Part shown: in pieces, positions 25,396 through 33,736 of the stretch
Position numbering within the stretch: the first letter of the stretch is position 1
Layout: each line of letters opens with the position of its first letter
NCBI GenBank assembly: GCA_023421115.1
Contig: JAEZUI010000193.1
Span: 1-64,000 of the forward strand
DNA: 64,000 bases
Origin: Bacillota bacterium
GTDB lineage: Bacteria > Bacillota > Clostridia > Acetivibrionales > Acetivibrionaceae
Direction: 5' to 3'
Position numbers and translations under genes: made by a program
Notes under the pieces: model-generated
The model's database searches: none
What the model saw: only the letters and a program-made list of their open reading frames with translations
What the model was told of the DNA's origin: nothing

Positions 25396-27066
25396 CTAAA
25401 ACAGGCCTTGTATAACACCTGATGAATCAATATCGATTTTTTCAGCTGCTGGAACTTTTGGCAGTCCAGGCATTGTCATTATATCACCTGTTAAGGCAAT
25501 AATAAATCCAGCGCCTGCAGATATTTTTAATTCCTTAACAGTTATGTCGAAGTCTTTTGGCCTTCCTAAAAATGACGGATTATCCGAAAGGGAGTATTGA
25601 GTTTTAGCCATACATATAGGTAATTTATCCAGCCCCATATTTTCAATTTTCTTAATTGTTTTATCTGCTTGAGCTGAATATATAACTGCTTTTGCTCCAT
25701 ATATTTCCTTTGCAATAGTTTCTATTTTTTCTTTTATTGGCAAGTTTATATCGTAAATTGGTTTAAAATCTGACTCAGTTGTATTTAATAGAGATATGAG
25801 TTTTTCAGCAAGTTCCCGACCTCCTTCGCCACCTTTTGAAAATACTTGCGAGAAGGCAACCTCAACATCCATATTATTGCAGCTATTTTTAACATATTCA
25901 ATCTCTTCTAAGGTGTCACTGTCAAAGTGATTTATCGCTACCATTACTGGTAGCCCAAACTTTTTAATGTTTTCAATATGTTTCTGAAGATTAACAAAGC
26001 CTGATTTCAAAGCGCTAATGTTTTCCAATCCAAGGTCTTCCTTTTTTATACCGCCATTATATTTTAATGCCCTTATTGTTGCTACAAGTACGACTGCATC
26101 AGGTTTTAGCCCTGCCATCCTGCATTTGATGTCAAAAAACTTTTCTGCACCGAGATCAGCTCCGAATCCTGCTTCCGTTATGCAGTAATCTGCAAGTTTT
26201 AATGCTATTTTTGTAGCCATTATACTGTTACACCCGTGAGCTATATTTGCAAAGGGACCTCCGTGCATAATAGCCGGTGTGTTTTCTAGTGTTTGAACAA
26301 GGTTTGGTTTAATAGCATCTTTGAGAAGAAGCGTCATAGCGCCGTTGACTTTCAGATCTTTTGCCGTAACCGGGTTTCCTTCATAATTATATCCAATAAT
26401 TATTTTACCAAGACGTTCCTTTAAGTCCATAAGATCCATAGAAAGGCATAATATAGCCATTACTTCAGATGCTACGGTAATTTGAAAGCCATCCTCTCTC
26501 GGCATACCGTTAGCCTTTCCTCCAAGTCCTACAATTGCGCTTCTTAAAGCACGATCATTCATATCCATTGCTCTTTTCCAAACAATTTGACGAACATCTA
26601 TGTTAAGGCTGTTTCCTTGGTGAATATGATTATCTATAGCAGCCGATAACAAATTATTAGCTGCTGTTAAAGCATGCATATCTCCTGTGAAGTGAAGATT
26701 TATGTCTTCCATAGGAACAACTTGGGAGTAACCTCCACCTGCTGCTCCACCTTTTACACCCATAACAGGGCCTAATGAGGGTTCCCTTAATGCAATCAAT
26801 GCCTTTTTGCCTATCTTTGACATAGCTTGTCCTAAGCCGACAGTAGTTGTAGTTTTGCCTTCACCTGCAGGAGTAGGATTTATAGCAGTTACCAACACTA
26901 ACTTTCCATCTTTTTTATCTTTAAGCCTTTTCCATAGTTCATTTGACAGTTTGGCTTTATACTTTCCGTAAAATTCTAATTCGTCTTCGGAAATTTCAAG
27001 TTTGTGTGCAATTTCAACAATAGGTTCCATCTTACATGACTGAGCGATTTGAATATCTGTTAGCAA
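25396..27066 (-). CDS. fhs: Formate--tetrahydrofolate ligase
   Basis: 556 residues, the standard monofunctional length. It joins formate to tetrahydrofolate with ATP, feeding one-carbon units to purine synthesis and the methyl branch of acetyl-CoA metabolism. The P-loop TPAGEGKT is at residues 65-72, followed by REPSLGPVMGVKGGAAGGGYSQV and the family's GGPFANIAHGCNS and TEAGFGADLGAEKF. The start is TTG at 27066, eight bases after GGAGG; no in-frame ATG fits better. It is monocistronic. Confidence 0.96.
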   Translation of the reverse strand: MLTDIQIAQSCKMEPIVEIAHKLEISEDELEFYGKYKAKLSNELWKRLKDKKDGKLVLVTAINPTPAGEGKTTTTVGLGQAMSKIGKKALIALREPSLGPVMGVKGGAAGGGYSQVVPMEDINLHFTGDMHALTAANNLLSAAIDNHIHQGNSLNIDVRQIVWKRAMDMNDRALRSAIVGLGGKANGMPREDGFQITVASEVMAILCLSMDLMDLKERLGKIIIGYNYEGNPVTAKDLKVNGAMTLLLKDAIKPNLVQTLENTPAIMHGGPFANIAHGCNSIMATKIALKLADYCITEAGFGADLGAEKFFDIKCRMAGLKPDAVVLVATIRALKYNGGIKKEDLGLENISALKSGFVNLQKHIENIKKFGLPVMVAINHFDSDTLEEIEYVKNSCNNMDVEVAFSQVFSKGGEGGRELAEKLISLLNTTESDFKPIYDINLPIKEKIETIAKEIYGAKAVIYSAQADKTIKKIENMGLDKLPICMAKTQYSLSDNPSFLGRPKDFDITVKELKISAGAGFIIALTGDIMTMPGLPKVPAAEKIDIDSSGVIQGLF

Positions 27067-27213
27067 TTACATTACCTCCTAATATATAACCAATTATTGG
27101 GGGTTTAAAAACTAATTGGCATTAAATGCTTTTTACAATACTTATGCTTATAGTACATTATAACTTTTAATAATAACAATTTTCAATAGCCACATTTTTA
27201 TAATTTATTTTGA

Positions 27214-27401
27214 AATGGCGATTGCAAAGTTTTTTTGGAAGCACCTAAGGTGTTTCAAAAAATTCATTAGTCAATATATATATCTACAACCCAATAATGA
27301 AGCTAAAAGCTTCAAACATAGGAACATTATTTTGCTAAGCAAAAAATGTAAATCAGCTTTTTTGAAACACCCATTGACCAGTTATTTTTTAGAATCACCT
27401 A
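27214..27401. repeat. Family A repeat, full copy e
   Basis: The main unit runs 27248-27401, from AGGTGTTTCAAAAAA to AGAATCACCTA, with hairpins GAAGCTaaAAGCTTC and TTTTGCtaaGCAAAA. A second partial end (aatggcgattgcaaagttt to gcaccta) lies in front at 27214-27247. The unit is almost identical to the inverted copy at 33311-33465. Confidence 0.8.
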
Positions 27402-27458
27402 AAATGTAAAAATTGCATATTATGTATATTAGGATAGGAGTTTTTAGAGGGAGTAGTT

Positions 27459-28330
27459 ATGAGTAAATTAAAAATAGGAGATGTTGTAGGCAGAAAGTCA
27501 TATAACTCGGATATTCTTTTTAAAGTTGTAGATATCAAAAATGAGGGTGAAAATGAGATAATTGTTTTAAGAGGAATTTGTTACAGGCTTGAGGCTGATG
27601 CACCTGAATCGGATCTTGTTATACAGCCTGAATCCACTGTAAGGGAATACAGTGAAAAGGTAAACGATAAAATCAATGTGAAAATGAGAAATTTACAACC
27701 TTCAGGATATAGGAATGTGCAAAAAAAAAATTCTATCGCGAGCAGAGCATAAATAGTGACCTAAAGTTTCAAAGGCCAGGTAAGGTACTTCACATAGACG
27801 GAGATAACGATTATCTTGATACATGTCTTGAGAAGTATAAAAATTTTGGTATAGAGGCGGTAGGAGTACATGTTAAAGAAAAAGACCAGCCATTAAAGGT
27901 GTATGAATTGTTAATGAAACATAAACCGGATATTCTTGTTTTAACCGGTCATGATGGTGTCATTAAGGATGAAAATGGCTATAGCAGGGTAGATAATTAC
28001 AGGAACTCAAAATATTTTATTGATGCGGTTAAAGAGGCAAGGAGATACGATAGTAATTTTGATGGACTCGTAATTTTTGCAGGTGCCTGCCAATCAATGT
28101 ACCATAAAATTATTGAGGCAGGAGCTAATTATGCAAGTGCACCGTATAGGGTTCTAATCCATGCCTTGGATCCTGTCTATGTGTGTAAAAAAGTTGCCTT
28201 TGCTGGAATAGATAGGATAATTTCGCCTAAAGAAGTTGTAAGCACTACAATTACTGGGTTTAAAGGGATAGGAGGGATCGAAACAAGGGGGAAATACAGG
28301 GATGGATATCCATTAGAACCATACAGATAA
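27459..28330 (+). pseudogene. yabG: Sporulation protease YabG, frameshifted at an A10 run
   Basis: YabG is a mother-cell cysteine protease that trims spore coat proteins. Residues 1-92 read correctly from ATG 27459 (MSKLKIGDVVGRKSYNSDI) to the poly-A tract at 27721-27730. There the frame runs into a short false end (NSIASRA). Adding one A restores KKKFYREQSINSDLKFQRPGK and the rest of the family sequence: LTGHDGV, FAGACQS near the catalytic region, and the end YRDGYPLEPYR. The joined length is about 290 residues, normal for YabG. It may be a sequencing error, a real mutation, or a gene read by slippage on the A-run. It is followed by veg, the same order as in Bacillus. Confidence 0.85.
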
Positions 28331-28350
28331 TAGGGTTTTAAAAAAAATGC

Positions 28351-28380
28351 TTGACATCAACAAATTTCCCTTGTTATAAT
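28351..28380 (+). promoter_or_regulatory. veg promoter P1
   Basis: TTGACA (28351-28356), an 18-base spacer and TATAAT (28375-28380): both hexamers match the SigA consensus exactly. Confidence 0.75.
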
Positions 28381-28390
28381 ATATATTTTT

Positions 28391-28419
28391 TTGACAAGCT
28401 GTTCTTATTGTGATATAAT
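28391..28419 (+). promoter_or_regulatory. veg promoter P2
   Basis: TTGACA (28391-28396), a 17-base spacer and TATAAT (28414-28419): a perfect vegetative promoter at ideal spacing, 40 bases downstream of P1. It would start transcription just before the veg ribosome site. Confidence 0.85.
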
Positions 28420-28449
28420 GTTGCAAACAGAAGATGAGGTGATTCAAAT

Positions 28450-28713
28450 ATGGAGAAGAGCAGCTTGTTTCAGATTAAGAGAGATATAGAAACATGCATT
28501 GGGCAGAAGATTCAACTAAAAGCCAATAAGGGCAGAAAAAAGGCTTTTATCAAAGAAGGAATACTTGAAAACACCTATCCTAGCATCTTCGTAGTAAAAT
28601 TTGAAAACGATTACGAGGCAACAAGAAGAGTTTCATACAGTTATACAGATATACTTACGAAGGCTGTCGAAATTGTTATATGTAAGGATAACAAAAAGAT
28701 TCAAGTAAGCTGA
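28450..28713 (+). CDS. veg: Veg protein (biofilm/veg family)
   Basis: 87 residues matching the Veg family: LFQIKRDIETCIGQKIQLKANKGRKK at residues 6-31 and SIFVVKFEND...RRVSYSYTDILTKAVEI at 45-74. In Bacillus subtilis veg has one of the strongest vegetative promoters and affects biofilm matrix genes. Here two consensus promoters stand in tandem before it. GATGAGGTG lies before the ATG. It keeps the yabG-veg-...-ispE neighbourhood, with sipL inserted where Bacillus has sspF. It ends in its own terminator. Confidence 0.93.
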   Translation: MEKSSLFQIKRDIETCIGQKIQLKANKGRKKAFIKEGILENTYPSIFVVKFENDYEATRRVSYSYTDILTKAVEIVICKDNKKIQVS

Positions 28714-28756
28714 GGTGTCTAGTGTATAGAGGATTAAATTAAAAATTTAAGTTTTG

Positions 28757-28793
28757 AATAAAAGAGCGCTATGGTTTATAGGGCTCTTTTATT
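28757..28793 (+). terminator. Terminator of veg
   Basis: AATAAAAGAGC pairs with GCTCTTTTATT around a 15-base loop, ending in a T-rich stretch 45 bases past the veg stop. Confidence 0.8.
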
Positions 28794-28882
28794 TATTCTC
28801 ATACATGGAATATTTTATATACCTTGTCATATATATTATTAAAGGTGTGTAGAGCAGATTTACTAAGGTATTAGTATTATTT

Positions 28883-28983
28883 AGGTCATTTCAAAAACAA
28901 ACTATAAAATTTATATACCGCAAAGCCCCTAGAATCAAATTTTTAGTAATGGCAATTGATCAGTTAATTTTTGGAATTACCTT
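28883..28983. repeat. Family A repeat, internally deleted copy f
   Basis: The left end aggtcatttcaaaaaca and the right end tggcaattgatcagttaatt...attaccttat are present, with the two central hairpins missing. Confidence 0.6.
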
Positions 28984-29030
28984 ATGTAAAAAGTTTGTAA
29001 ACAATATTTTTGTTTAGAGGAGGATTGAAG

Positions 29031-30605
29031 ATGTCTCTTGAGCTTGTAAAAGAATCAATTAAAATCAATAATCTTGTGGGAGAAGACACTGCACAGACAA
29101 TAGTTGAGCATGACATAATTGTTCCTGATACAAATCCTGATGCAGCTCGTATTCTTTTAATAGACGGCGAGGTATATGAGAAAAGCTCGGAGGTTTTACA
29201 GGATAAAGTTGCTGTAAATGGTGCCATCCGTTACAAAATACTTTACATTTCAGAGGATGAAAGTAGTAAGGTTAGAAGCATAAATACTAGTAATGATTTT
29301 TCATATAGCGTTGATGTGTTAAATGCAAGATATGGATTGAAAACAAATGTAAAATGTGAAGTAGAACATTTAGACTATGAAATTTTATACGGAAGAAAAA
29401 TTAAGGTTAAAGCAATAGTAAAGTTTAATGTAAAGGTATGTGAAGAAGTTGAACAGGATTTTATAAACAATATTAATGGACTTGAAGATATTGAGATTCT
29501 AAAAGACAATATTGATGTAAACAGTGCCTTAGGAGAAAACAATGCCTACTGTAACGTTAATGAGTCAATAGAAATCCCTGCAGGCAAGCCAACTATTAAA
29601 GAAATATTGAGAAGTGATGTCAAAGTAGTAGGAAAAGATTATAAGGTAGCCGATAATAAGATAATTGCAAAAGGTGATTTAAATGTACTAACACTATACA
29701 CAGCCGATGATGAGGACAATAGCATTCAGTTTATGGAACATGAATTACCTTTTACACAGTTTATCGAAATACAAGGGGTTAATGAGGCATGTGATTGTGA
29801 AGTTGATTATAAGGTCATTAATTACTCTTTCAGAGCAGCTGAAGACAATGATGGGGAACTTAGAGTTTTAAATGCAGAAGTTGAAATGATGTTAAAAGCA
29901 CAAGTATACGAAAAAAGAAAAATGGACGTATTAGCGGATGCATACAGCCTAAGTAGAAAACTGAATATTGAACAAAAATCTTTCAAAACAAAAAAAGTAG
30001 TAGGTAAAGAAAAAAATCAGATAATTATAAAAGAGACAGTTTATATTGATGGGGATAGTCCTGAAATAGCTGAAGTGTTTAACGTTCTCTCAAAACCATG
30101 TATGCTGGATTGTAATATAGGAGCAGGTACTGTAACTTTAGAAGGAGCGGTAAACAATAGCATACTATACTTAGCAAATAATAGCGAACTACCTATTTCG
30201 TGCTATGATTGCGAAGTCCCGTTCAGGCAGAATGTTGAAGTTAAAGAAATAAATCCTACGATGAATTGCGAAGTTGAATTTGACGTTGAGCATTGTAATT
30301 ATAGCATGGTATCTGCAAGTGAAGTTGAAATAAGAGTAATTATAAATGTATGTATAAAAGTTATTGATTCTGTTCAATTACCTTTAATTACAAAAGTTAC
30401 TGAAAATCCTCTTGAAGATAAAAAGACTGAATGCCCAAGTATAATTATTTATTTTTCACAACCTGATGATAATATGTGGAAAATTGCAAAAAAATACTAT
30501 ACAACTGTGGATAACATTAAAAAAACAAACAATTTAAGTGAAGGGGATAGTATTGTTCCTGGACAACAAGTTATGATTCCTAGGAAATCAAAAATTTCGC
30601 AGTAA
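29031..30605 (+). CDS. sipL: SpoIVA-interacting protein SipL (DUF3794 + LysM)
   Basis: About 524 residues. Three DUF3794 repeats are visible, each with a run like VNGAIRYKILYISEDE, AKGDLNVLTLYTADDE and LEGAVNNSILYLANN followed by a VPF or LPFTQFIE motif. A C-terminal LysM domain (DNMWKIAKKYYTTVDNIKKTN, ending in QQVMIPRK) spans about residues 465-520. In Clostridioides difficile SipL binds SpoIVA through the LysM domain to tie the coat to the forespore. The start ATG 29031 follows GAGGAGG by seven bases; a TTG at 29010 lies before that site and is rejected. It follows veg. Confidence 0.88.
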   Translation: MSLELVKESIKINNLVGEDTAQTIVEHDIIVPDTNPDAARILLIDGEVYEKSSEVLQDKVAVNGAIRYKILYISEDESSKVRSINTSNDFSYSVDVLNARYGLKTNVKCEVEHLDYEILYGRKIKVKAIVKFNVKVCEEVEQDFINNINGLEDIEILKDNIDVNSALGENNAYCNVNESIEIPAGKPTIKEILRSDVKVVGKDYKVADNKIIAKGDLNVLTLYTADDEDNSIQFMEHELPFTQFIEIQGVNEACDCEVDYKVINYSFRAAEDNDGELRVLNAEVEMMLKAQVYEKRKMDVLADAYSLSRKLNIEQKSFKTKKVVGKEKNQIIIKETVYIDGDSPEIAEVFNVLSKPCMLDCNIGAGTVTLEGAVNNSILYLANNSELPISCYDCEVPFRQNVEVKEINPTMNCEVEFDVEHCNYSMVSASEVEIRVIINVCIKVIDSVQLPLITKVTENPLEDKKTECPSIIIYFSQPDDNMWKIAKKYYTTVDNIKKTNNLSEGDSIVPGQQVMIPRKSKISQ

Positions 30606-30779
30606 AGTATTTGATAGAGGCAAGTTTAAAAAATTTTTTAATTAATTGTATTAGCACCAGAGTTGGAACTTATATTTTAGACATTCCCTAATACCAATAA
30701 TAGTCGCCTCTATAATTTTTTTGTGGTCTATTTTAAAATAGCCTATGAGAAAAGGGGCGTTAATTTTGTAGCATAAATT

Positions 30780-30820
30780 AGCTTGAGAGTGGTTATTGGT
30801 TGACCTCGCTCAAGCTTTTT
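30780..30820 (+). terminator. Terminator downstream of sipL
   Basis: AGCTTGAG (30780-30787) pairs with CTCAAGCT (30809-30816) and is followed by TTTT. Between the sipL stop and here, TAGAGGC (30615) and GCCTCTA (30706) could also pair over 84 bases before a T-run, so the 3' region may be structured. The remainder up to 31066 is AT-rich and includes a family A scrap at 30993-31032. Confidence 0.65.
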
Positions 30821-31066
30821 GCCGTTTAAGGAGAGTGATAAAGTCTAATATATTTTGATTTTTCTTGCTATAAGGCATTTCAAAACAAAAAATTAAAAAT
30901 GGAGAAATGGAGAGTCTTTTATTGAAAATGCTTTGTATTTTGTATATAATATAAAAACATGAAAGTATTGATTTGGGTTATTTAAAAAAATAAGGTTGTT
31001 CCAAAAAACTTTGTAAATGCCATTTAAAAAAACTTTAATATTATAATATGAAGTACTAGGTGAAAA

Positions 31067-31936
31067 ATGAATTCTATATGTATAAAAGCAAGAGCAAAAA
31101 TTAACTTGTCACTTGATGTATTGAGAAAAAGGGAAGACGGATATCACGATGTTCAAATGATTATGCAGTCAATAAGTTTGCATGACAAAGTATTTCTTGG
31201 TCAAATAGAAAAAAAAAGCATAAAAATATCCTGTGACAAAAAGTGGGTTCCGTCAAATAGTGATAATATAGCATATAAAGCTGCAAAGCTTTTGATGGAC
31301 AAGTTTGACCTTCAAAAAGGTATTGATATCAAAATAGTTAAAAATATACCTGTTGCAGCAGGTCTTGCAGGTGGTAGTGCAGATGCAGCTGCTGTTTTAA
31401 AGGGAATGAACGAATTGTTTTCTCTTAATTTAGGGCAAGAAGAATTGATGCAGTTGGGAAAAACTATAGGAGCAGACATTCCTTTTTGCATAAAAGGTGG
31501 GACGATGTTAGCAGAAGGTATAGGAGAGGTTCTTACGGACATTAAACCTCTTAATAATGTGTATATAGTTCTTGTAAAACCTAAAATTTCTGTTTCTACA
31601 GCATGGGTATATAAGAATCTGAATATAGAGAAAATAACCTCAAGGCCGCATACAGATTATCTTATTAGCATGATTGAAAAAAGGGATTTACAAAACCTTG
31701 GAAATAAAATGGTTAATGTATTGGAAGCTGTTACTATAAAAAAACATGAAATTATTTGCGAAATAAAAGAAAGACTTGTTAAACTTGGCGCTTTAGGAAG
31801 TATGATGAGCGGAAGTGGTCCGACGGTTTTTGGCATTTTTGAAAATAGGTTAACTGCTCAGAAGGCTTATGAAAATATCAACAGGGATGACAGATGGGAC
31901 TGTATTTTAACCGAAACATTTTATGAGGAGAGATGA
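31067..31936 (+). CDS. ispE: 4-diphosphocytidyl-2-C-methyl-D-erythritol kinase
   Basis: 289 residues, a GHMP kinase of the non-mevalonate isoprenoid pathway; it phosphorylates CDP-methylerythritol. The start KARAKINLSLDVLRKREDGYHDVQM is typical. The ATP loop PVAAGLAGGSADAAAV is near residues 91-106, and the third GHMP motif MMSGSGPTVFGIF is near 246-258. It keeps its place downstream of yabG-veg. The stop is seven bases from the start of gntR, so both are probably cotranscribed. The start region is weak (TAGGTG before ATG). Confidence 0.95.
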   Translation: MNSICIKARAKINLSLDVLRKREDGYHDVQMIMQSISLHDKVFLGQIEKKSIKISCDKKWVPSNSDNIAYKAAKLLMDKFDLQKGIDIKIVKNIPVAAGLAGGSADAAAVLKGMNELFSLNLGQEELMQLGKTIGADIPFCIKGGTMLAEGIGEVLTDIKPLNNVYIVLVKPKISVSTAWVYKNLNIEKITSRPHTDYLISMIEKRDLQNLGNKMVNVLEAVTIKKHEIICEIKERLVKLGALGSMMSGSGPTVFGIFENRLTAQKAYENINRDDRWDCILTETFYEER

Positions 31937-31943
31937 GGTAAAT

Positions 31944-32621
31944 ATGGCTAGTAAGCTTTCAAAGGTAAATTTAAATGATTACAAACCATTAAGAGAAGTA
32001 ATATTTGATACATTAAGGGAAGCAATTATAACCGGTGAGTTGAAGCCTGGAGAGCGCCTTATGGAAGTCAAACTTGCTGAAAAAATGGGTGTAAGCCGTA
32101 CTCCCGTTAGAGAAGCAATAAGGATGCTTGAACTTGAAGGCCTTGTTGATATGCTCCCGAGAAAAGGTGCTCATGTTGCAGAGCTTTCGGTAAAAGACAT
32201 AATGGATGTTTTAGAGGTGAGGGCATCTATGGATAGTCTTGCTACAAGACTTGCAGCAGAAAGAATTACGGATGAAGAGATTAAGGAATTAAAACAGATT
32301 CAGGCACAGTTTGTCAATTATGCCGACAAAGATAATTTGCATGGAACAATAAAGAAGGATGTTGAATTCCATGAATTGATTTATCGTGCATCGAGAAATG
32401 ACCGACTACTACAAATTGCGAACAATCTTAGGGAGCAAGTTCAGCGTTTTAGGGTTATATATCTTAAAGACTATAGTAGTCCTAGAAATCTTATTAAGGA
32501 GCATGAGGATATTTGTGATGCTATATCGGCAAGGAATTTAGAGAGGGCTCAAGCATGTGCTCAAACTCATATAAATAATCAAGAAAAGGTAATAATTAAA
32601 GCAATTAAAAATCTAAAGTAG
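31944..32621 (+). CDS. GntR-family regulator (FadR/FCD type)
   Basis: About 225 residues. A winged HTH at residues 15-80 (LREVIFDTLREAIITGELKPGERL, LAEKMGVSRTPVREAIRMLELEGLV) is followed by an all-helical FCD ligand domain at about 90-215 with the metal/ligand histidines in EFHELIYRAS and the QRFRV and EHEDICDAI segments. FCD domains bind carboxylates or sugar acids, often with a metal. The start 31944 follows GAGGT by four bases; ATG 31923 lies inside ispE and is less likely. The target is unknown; position behind ispE may be incidental. Confidence 0.9.
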   Translation: MASKLSKVNLNDYKPLREVIFDTLREAIITGELKPGERLMEVKLAEKMGVSRTPVREAIRMLELEGLVDMLPRKGAHVAELSVKDIMDVLEVRASMDSLATRLAAERITDEEIKELKQIQAQFVNYADKDNLHGTIKKDVEFHELIYRASRNDRLLQIANNLREQVQRFRVIYLKDYSSPRNLIKEHEDICDAISARNLERAQACAQTHINNQEKVIIKAIKNLK

Positions 32622-32627
32622 AAGATT

Positions 32628-32702
32628 AGGCCATTTCAAAAGAATTGATTTTATGGGCTTTGAGCTAAAAATATTGTATAAGTTATTTTTTGAAATGGCC
32701 TA
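32628..32702 (+). repeat. Family A short palindromic copy h, possible terminator
   Basis: TAGGCCATTTCAAAA and TTTTTTGAAATGGCCTA form a near-perfect inverted repeat closing a 40-base loop. It begins six bases after the gntR stop, so it may also end that transcript. Confidence 0.6.
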
Positions 32703-32707
32703 ATATA

Positions 32708-32826
32708 CAATTCTTCTCAAAAAAAGTTCTATAGCGTAAGCGTTATAAGACATTTTTTGAGAAGATAATGTTCTGCTGTTCTAAGTAGCTTAAATTTACT
32801 ACTTTGATTGCAGCTTCCGCTGAGGT
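32708..32826. repeat. Family C hairpin repeat, copy 2
   Basis: Arms ttcttctcaaaaaaa and tttttttgagaaga form a 60-base hairpin with an inner GCGtaaGCG stem. The tail aaatttactactttgattgca and cttccgct matches copy 1 at 21506. It ends 11 bases from the stop of the minus-strand HMA gene. Confidence 0.7.
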
Positions 32827-32837
32827 TTGGAGCTTAA

Positions 32838-33044
32838 TTAAATTATTTCGTAGCCCATTTGGGAAATATGCATTTTAATATCCTTAGGCATTATATTATC
32901 AGGGTTATAATCAACTTTTACTTGTTGGCTTTTTAAATCAACTGAAACGTCTTGTATCCCTGTTAGGGCTTTGACACTTTCTTTTATTTTACTTGAGCAA
33001 GCACTACAAGATATTGAAGGAATATTAAAAGTAGCTGTTTTCAT
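32838..33044 (-). CDS. Heavy-metal-associated (CopZ-like) domain protein
   Basis: 68 residues, a single HMA domain of the ferredoxin-like metallochaperone fold. The metal site is SCSACSSK at residues 12-19, with Cys13 and Cys16 as the CxxC pair. The rest (GIQDVSVDLKSQQVKVDYNPDNIMPKDIKMHISQMGYEI) follows the family pattern closely. Copper(I) or another soft metal is likely. No CopA ATPase or CsoR lies next to it. AAGGAGG stands six bases before the ATG. Confidence 0.9.
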   Translation of the reverse strand: MKTATFNIPSISCSACSSKIKESVKALTGIQDVSVDLKSQQVKVDYNPDNIMPKDIKMHISQMGYEII

Positions 33045-33310
33045 ATTTGCCTCCTTGTTTTTTGTTTTGTATTATAAAAATAACAACTTCCCTATTATTT
33101 AACTAAGCGCATTAACTTGTGTTTTGTCAAATTTACTCTTATCTATATTTTTACAAATAGTTGTTTCGATTTTTATAAATAAAGAAGTATTATTCCAAAT
33201 ACATTATGTTAATAGCATTTCAATAATATAATTATTTATTCTGTTTAATGTGAAAATGATTTTACAAGGATAAATTTAATTATCACGATAGTGAATCAAT
33301 TTTTTGAATA

Positions 33311-33465
33311 AGGTGATTCCTAAAAAATAACTGGTCAATGGGTGTTTCAAAAAAGCTGATTTACATTTTTTGCGTAGCAAAATAATGTTCCTATGTTTGA
33401 AGCTTTTAGCTTCATTATTGGGTTGTAGATATATATATTAACTAATAATTTTTTTGAAACACCTA
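33311..33465. repeat. Family A repeat, full inverted copy i
   Basis: Read on the minus strand it is nearly the same as 27248-27401 over about 155 bases, including GAAGCTaaAAGCTTC and TTTTGCtacGCAAAA. Only a few differences are visible. The region 33045-33310 is AT-rich with no gene. Confidence 0.8.
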
Positions 33466-33540
33466 ACCTAAAAAATTTTGAAGATATTACTGTTGATATG
33501 AATGATACTTATGGTAAAATATAAATAGCATTTGTGTATA

Positions 33541-33699
33541 AGACTATTTCAAAAAATAACCTATAGAGTATTAAAGTCATAAAGCCAATCATGGAAGCTT
33601 AAAGCTTCCAGACAGAAGAACATTATTTTGCTACGCAAAAAATGTAAATCATATTTTTTTAAAATGGCGATTGACCAGTTGTTTTTTGGAATCACCTAA
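33541..33699. repeat. Family A repeat, full copy j
   Basis: It runs from agactatttcaaaaaataacc through GGAAGCTTaAAGCTTCC and TTTTGCtacGCAAAA to ttgaccagttgttttttgga and atcacctaa. Its end lies 37 bases before the AAA+ gene start. Confidence 0.8.
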
Positions 33700-33736
33700 T
33701 AACTTTATGCTTACTATATTTATCAGGGAGCCTAAT

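Noticed and set aside
33671..33736. Longer AAA+ start (TTG)
   Set aside because: That start lies inside a family A repeat; GGGAG fits ATG 33737.
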